Of a stretch of 64,000 nt of DNA, positions 62,026-64,000 are shown piece after piece. Each line of letters starts with the position of its first letter. The stretch's first letter is position 1. A program made the position numbers and the translations under genes. Below the pieces are notes generated by a model that was not told where the DNA came from, searched no databases, and saw only the letters and a program-made list of their open reading frames with translations. The stretch lies in assembly GCF_900109725.1 (NCBI RefSeq), contig NZ_FOBC01000014.1, positions 1 through 64,000 on the forward strand. Reading direction: 5' to 3'. The stretch is from Halomonas daqiaonensis. Lineage in GTDB: Bacteria > Pseudomonadota > Gammaproteobacteria > Pseudomonadales > Halomonadaceae.

Positions 62026-63714
62026 TCACTCCGGCAGGTCTGTCACCGCCCCGGTGGAGGCCGAGCTCACTGTCCTGGCGTACTTCGACAGCACCCCCCG
62101 CGTGTAGCGCGGTGCCGGCTGTTGCCAGGCGGCGCGGCGGCGCATCAGCTCCTCGTCGGAGAGGTCGACGTCGATGGTATCGGCCTCGGCATCGATGGTG
62201 ATCAGGTCACCATTCTCCACCAGCGCCAGGGGACCGCCGTCGAAGGCCTCGGGCGTCACATGGCCCACCACGAAGCCATGGCTGCCACCGGAGAAACGCC
62301 CATCGGTGATCAGCGCCACCTCGCTGCCCAGGCCACGGCCCATGATCGCCGAGGTCGGGGTGAGCATCTCGCGCATACCGGGTCCGCCCTTGGGCCCCTC
62401 GTAGCGGATCACCAGCACGTCGCCGGCCACCACGGTACCGTCATTGATGCGTGCCTGGGCCTCCTCCTCGGAGCCGAACACGCGTGCCGAACCCGAGAAG
62501 CGCGTGCCCTCCTTGCCGGTGATCTTGGCCACCGCCCCTTCCGGCGCCAGGTTGCCGTGCAGGATGCGCAGGTGGCTCTCGGCCTTCACGGGCCGATCCA
62601 GCGGGGCGATGATCTGCTGGTCGTCCGGGTAGGGCGCCACGTCCGCCAGGTTCTCGGCAAGCGTTTTTCCGGTCACCGTCAGGCAGTTACCGTGCAGCAG
62701 GCCAGCGTCGAGCAGCGTCTTCATCAGCGGCTGGATGCCGCCGATCGCCACCAGCTCGCTCATCATGTAGTGGCCGCTGGGCCGCAGGTCGGCGACCACC
62801 GGCACACGCCGGCCGATTTCGGTGAAGTCCTCTAGGGTGAGTTCCACCCCGATGGTGCTGGCCATGGCGATCAGGTGCAGCACCGCATTGGTGGAGCCGC
62901 CCAGCGCGATCACCACGGTGATGGCGTTCTCGAAGGCCTTGCGCGTCATGATGTCGGAGGGCTTGATGTTGCGCTCGAGAAGCTCCAGCACCGCCGCGCC
63001 GGCCGCCTCGCAATCGGCGCTCTTCTCGCCCGAGATGGCGTTCTGGGCCGAGCTGCCCGGCAGGCTCATGCCCAGCGCCTCGATGGCCGAGGCCATGGTA
63101 TTGGCGGTGTACATGCCACCGCAGGAGCCGGGGCCGGGAATCGCCGTCTCCTCGATCTGCTTCACCTCGATCAGGTCCAGGTCACCTCGGCTGTAGGCGC
63201 CCATGGCCTCGAACACGGAGACGATGTCGGTATGGCCCTCACCGGGCAGGATGGTGCCGCCGTAGACGAAGACGCTCGGCCGGTCGAGCCGCGCCAGCCC
63301 CATCAGGCAGCCCGGCATGTTCTTGTCGCAGCCGCCGATGGCCACCAGGCCATCGAAGCCTTCGCAGCCGGCCACCGTCTCGATGGAATCGGCGATCACC
63401 TCCCGCGACACCAGCGAGTACTTCATGCCCTCGGTACCGTTGGCGATGCCGTCGGAGATGGTGATGGTGTTGAAGATCACCCCCTTGCCGCCGGCCGCAT
63501 CGGCCCCGTCGCTGGCCCGGCGGGCCAGCTCGTCGATGTGGCTGTTGCAGGGCGTGAGATTGCTCCAGGTGGAGGCGATGCCTACCTGGGGTTTCACGAA
63601 GTCCTCGTCGGTGAAACCCACCGCACGCAGCATGGCGCGGCTGGCGGACTTGCCGACCCCGTCCACCACCTCGGCGGAATGACGGCGGCGGGGATCCTTC
63701 GGCGTATCGGACAT
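62026..63714 (-). CDS. ilvD: Dihydroxy-acid dehydratase IlvD
   Basis: 562 residues from the ATG at 63714. The Fe-S-binding Cys residues are in [38 protein letters not shown] and [20 protein letters not shown]. The C-terminal GSSGSS-like motifs are present as [20 protein letters not shown]. It dehydrates dihydroxyisovalerate and dihydroxymethylvalerate in valine, isoleucine and leucine synthesis. The shorter form (562 versus about 615 residues) with the [16 protein letters not shown] segment fits the branch that carries a [2Fe-2S] cluster. The GGA-rich region before the ATG is a weak ribosome site. Confidence 0.95.
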   Translation of the reverse strand: MSDTPKDPRRRHSAEVVDGVGKSASRAMLRAVGFTDEDFVKPQVGIASTWSNLTPCNSHIDELARRASDGADAAGGKGVIFNTITISDGIANGTEGMKYSLVSREVIADSIETVAGCEGFDGLVAIGGCDKNMPGCLMGLARLDRPSVFVYGGTILPGEGHTDIVSVFEAMGAYSRGDLDLIEVKQIEETAIPGPGSCGGMYTANTMASAIEALGMSLPGSSAQNAISGEKSADCEAAGAAVLELLERNIKPSDIMTRKAFENAITVVIALGGSTNAVLHLIAMASTIGVELTLEDFTEIGRRVPVVADLRPSGHYMMSELVAIGGIQPLMKTLLDAGLLHGNCLTVTGKTLAENLADVAPYPDDQQIIAPLDRPVKAESHLRILHGNLAPEGAVAKITGKEGTRFSGSARVFGSEEEAQARINDGTVVAGDVLVIRYEGPKGGPGMREMLTPTSAIMGRGLGSEVALITDGRFSGGSHGFVVGHVTPEAFDGGPLALVENGDLITIDAEADTIDVDLSDEELMRRRAAWQQPAPRYTRGVLSKYARTVSSASTGAVTDLPE

Positions 63715-63879
63715 GGGGGACTCCTCTGGTCGATCATCGGTGATGTACAAGAGTGGACCTCGGACCTGACGGCTGTCCATATCGCCACCGCACGACCTAG
63801 CCGCTTTCCTCGACTGAGCATCGCATGGACCGGACGGATGATTGGCGAGGGCCATGCTCCTTCTCACTGACCGACCCGC

Positions 63880-64000
63880 TCAGCGCGGCTGCACGGCGTC
63901 ATGGAAGGCGCGCTCCTTCGCCACGGTGTCGCGGAAGCGCTCGGTCATGCGGGCGAAGGCAGTTTCGTCCAGCGCCATGGCCTCCTCGTCCAGGCGACGG
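63880..64000 (-). CDS. C-terminal end of an unidentified gene (runs off the window)
   Basis: An open frame on the minus strand enters from the right edge and ends at 63880. The visible end reads RRLDEEAMALDETAFARM and then TERFRDTVAKERAFHDAVQP. It is charged and helical and shows no recognisable motif. The codon pattern fits real coding sequence. The rest lies outside the window. Confidence 0.6.
   Translation of the reverse strand, partial: RRLDEEAMALDETAFARMTERFRDTVAKERAFHDAVQPR

Noticed and set aside
1..64000. tRNA, rRNA or CRISPR arrays
   Set aside because: I looked for repeated spacers and for conserved rRNA or tRNA features and saw none. Small RNAs could still be missed without a covariance search.

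Overview
The window looks like a chromosomal segment of a high-GC gammaproteobacterium, most likely a Halomonadaceae member (Halomonas or relative). This placement is inferred from gene content: BCCT and TAXI-TRAP transporters, a phasin, an AST/AOT arginine module and a selenoneine cluster. It was not tested by any search. No rRNA, tRNA or CRISPR array was seen. Almost all of the sequence is coding, in short operons separated by clear hairpin terminators.

Layout. 1-1.5 kb: 5' part of an IS1182-type transposase, then divergent uraH and uraD (late urate degradation). 1.5-3.6 kb: phosphoribosyltransferase, phasin, glutathione transferase. 3.9-10.4 kb: lactate/glycolate permease plus glcDEF and glcG; TGGT-N3-ACCA palindromes lie before both the permease and glcD, and a 131-bp structured repeat lies between glcF and glcG. 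10.4-17.8 kb: BCCT transporter, EamA exporter, GNAT-nitrilase fusion, MtfA-like peptidase, LysR regulator, gamma-butyrobetaine-dioxygenase-like enzyme. 17.8-21.6 kb: two-subunit molybdenum hydroxylase with XdhC. 21.8-25.1 kb: TVP38 protein, GT4 glycosyltransferase, tartrate/D-malate dehydrogenase. 25.2-28.2 kb: the phosphoesterase and polymerase modules of LigD as two separate genes with no ligase module, then an erythromycin-esterase-family gene. 28.3-30.5 kb: a frameshifted EAL-GAF-GGDEF protein with decayed catalytic motifs, preceded by a ferritin-like-looking protein. 30.8-37.0 kb: wrbA, a 2-oxoadipate dioxygenase-like gene overlapping astE, and an AotPQMJ-type basic amino acid importer.

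38.0-45.4 kb is the most unusual block: a Tat-exported molybdopterin oxidoreductase system (membrane anchor, catalytic subunit, four-cluster Fe-S subunit, TorD-like chaperone). Its first gene fuses a TatB-like domain to a polyferredoxin. An FNR-type site lies in the divergent promoter region, and a UbiA-type prenyltransferase is transcribed away from it. The parts suggest a dedicated export and maturation protein for an anaerobic respiratory enzyme of unknown substrate.

45.3-55.6 kb: glutamine amidotransferase, CPA-type antiporter, purEK with a possible attenuator, an acidic low-complexity lipoprotein, a TAXI-TRAP transporter with a DUF1850 protein, an AGCS symporter with a duplicated N-terminus, and an orphan XRE/antitoxin-like protein. 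55.7-61.6 kb: a probable complete selenoneine/ergothioneine-type cluster (egtD, a flavoprotein-SelD fusion in the SenC position, senB, senA). 61.7-64 kb: small acidic protein, ilvD and the 3' end of an unknown gene.
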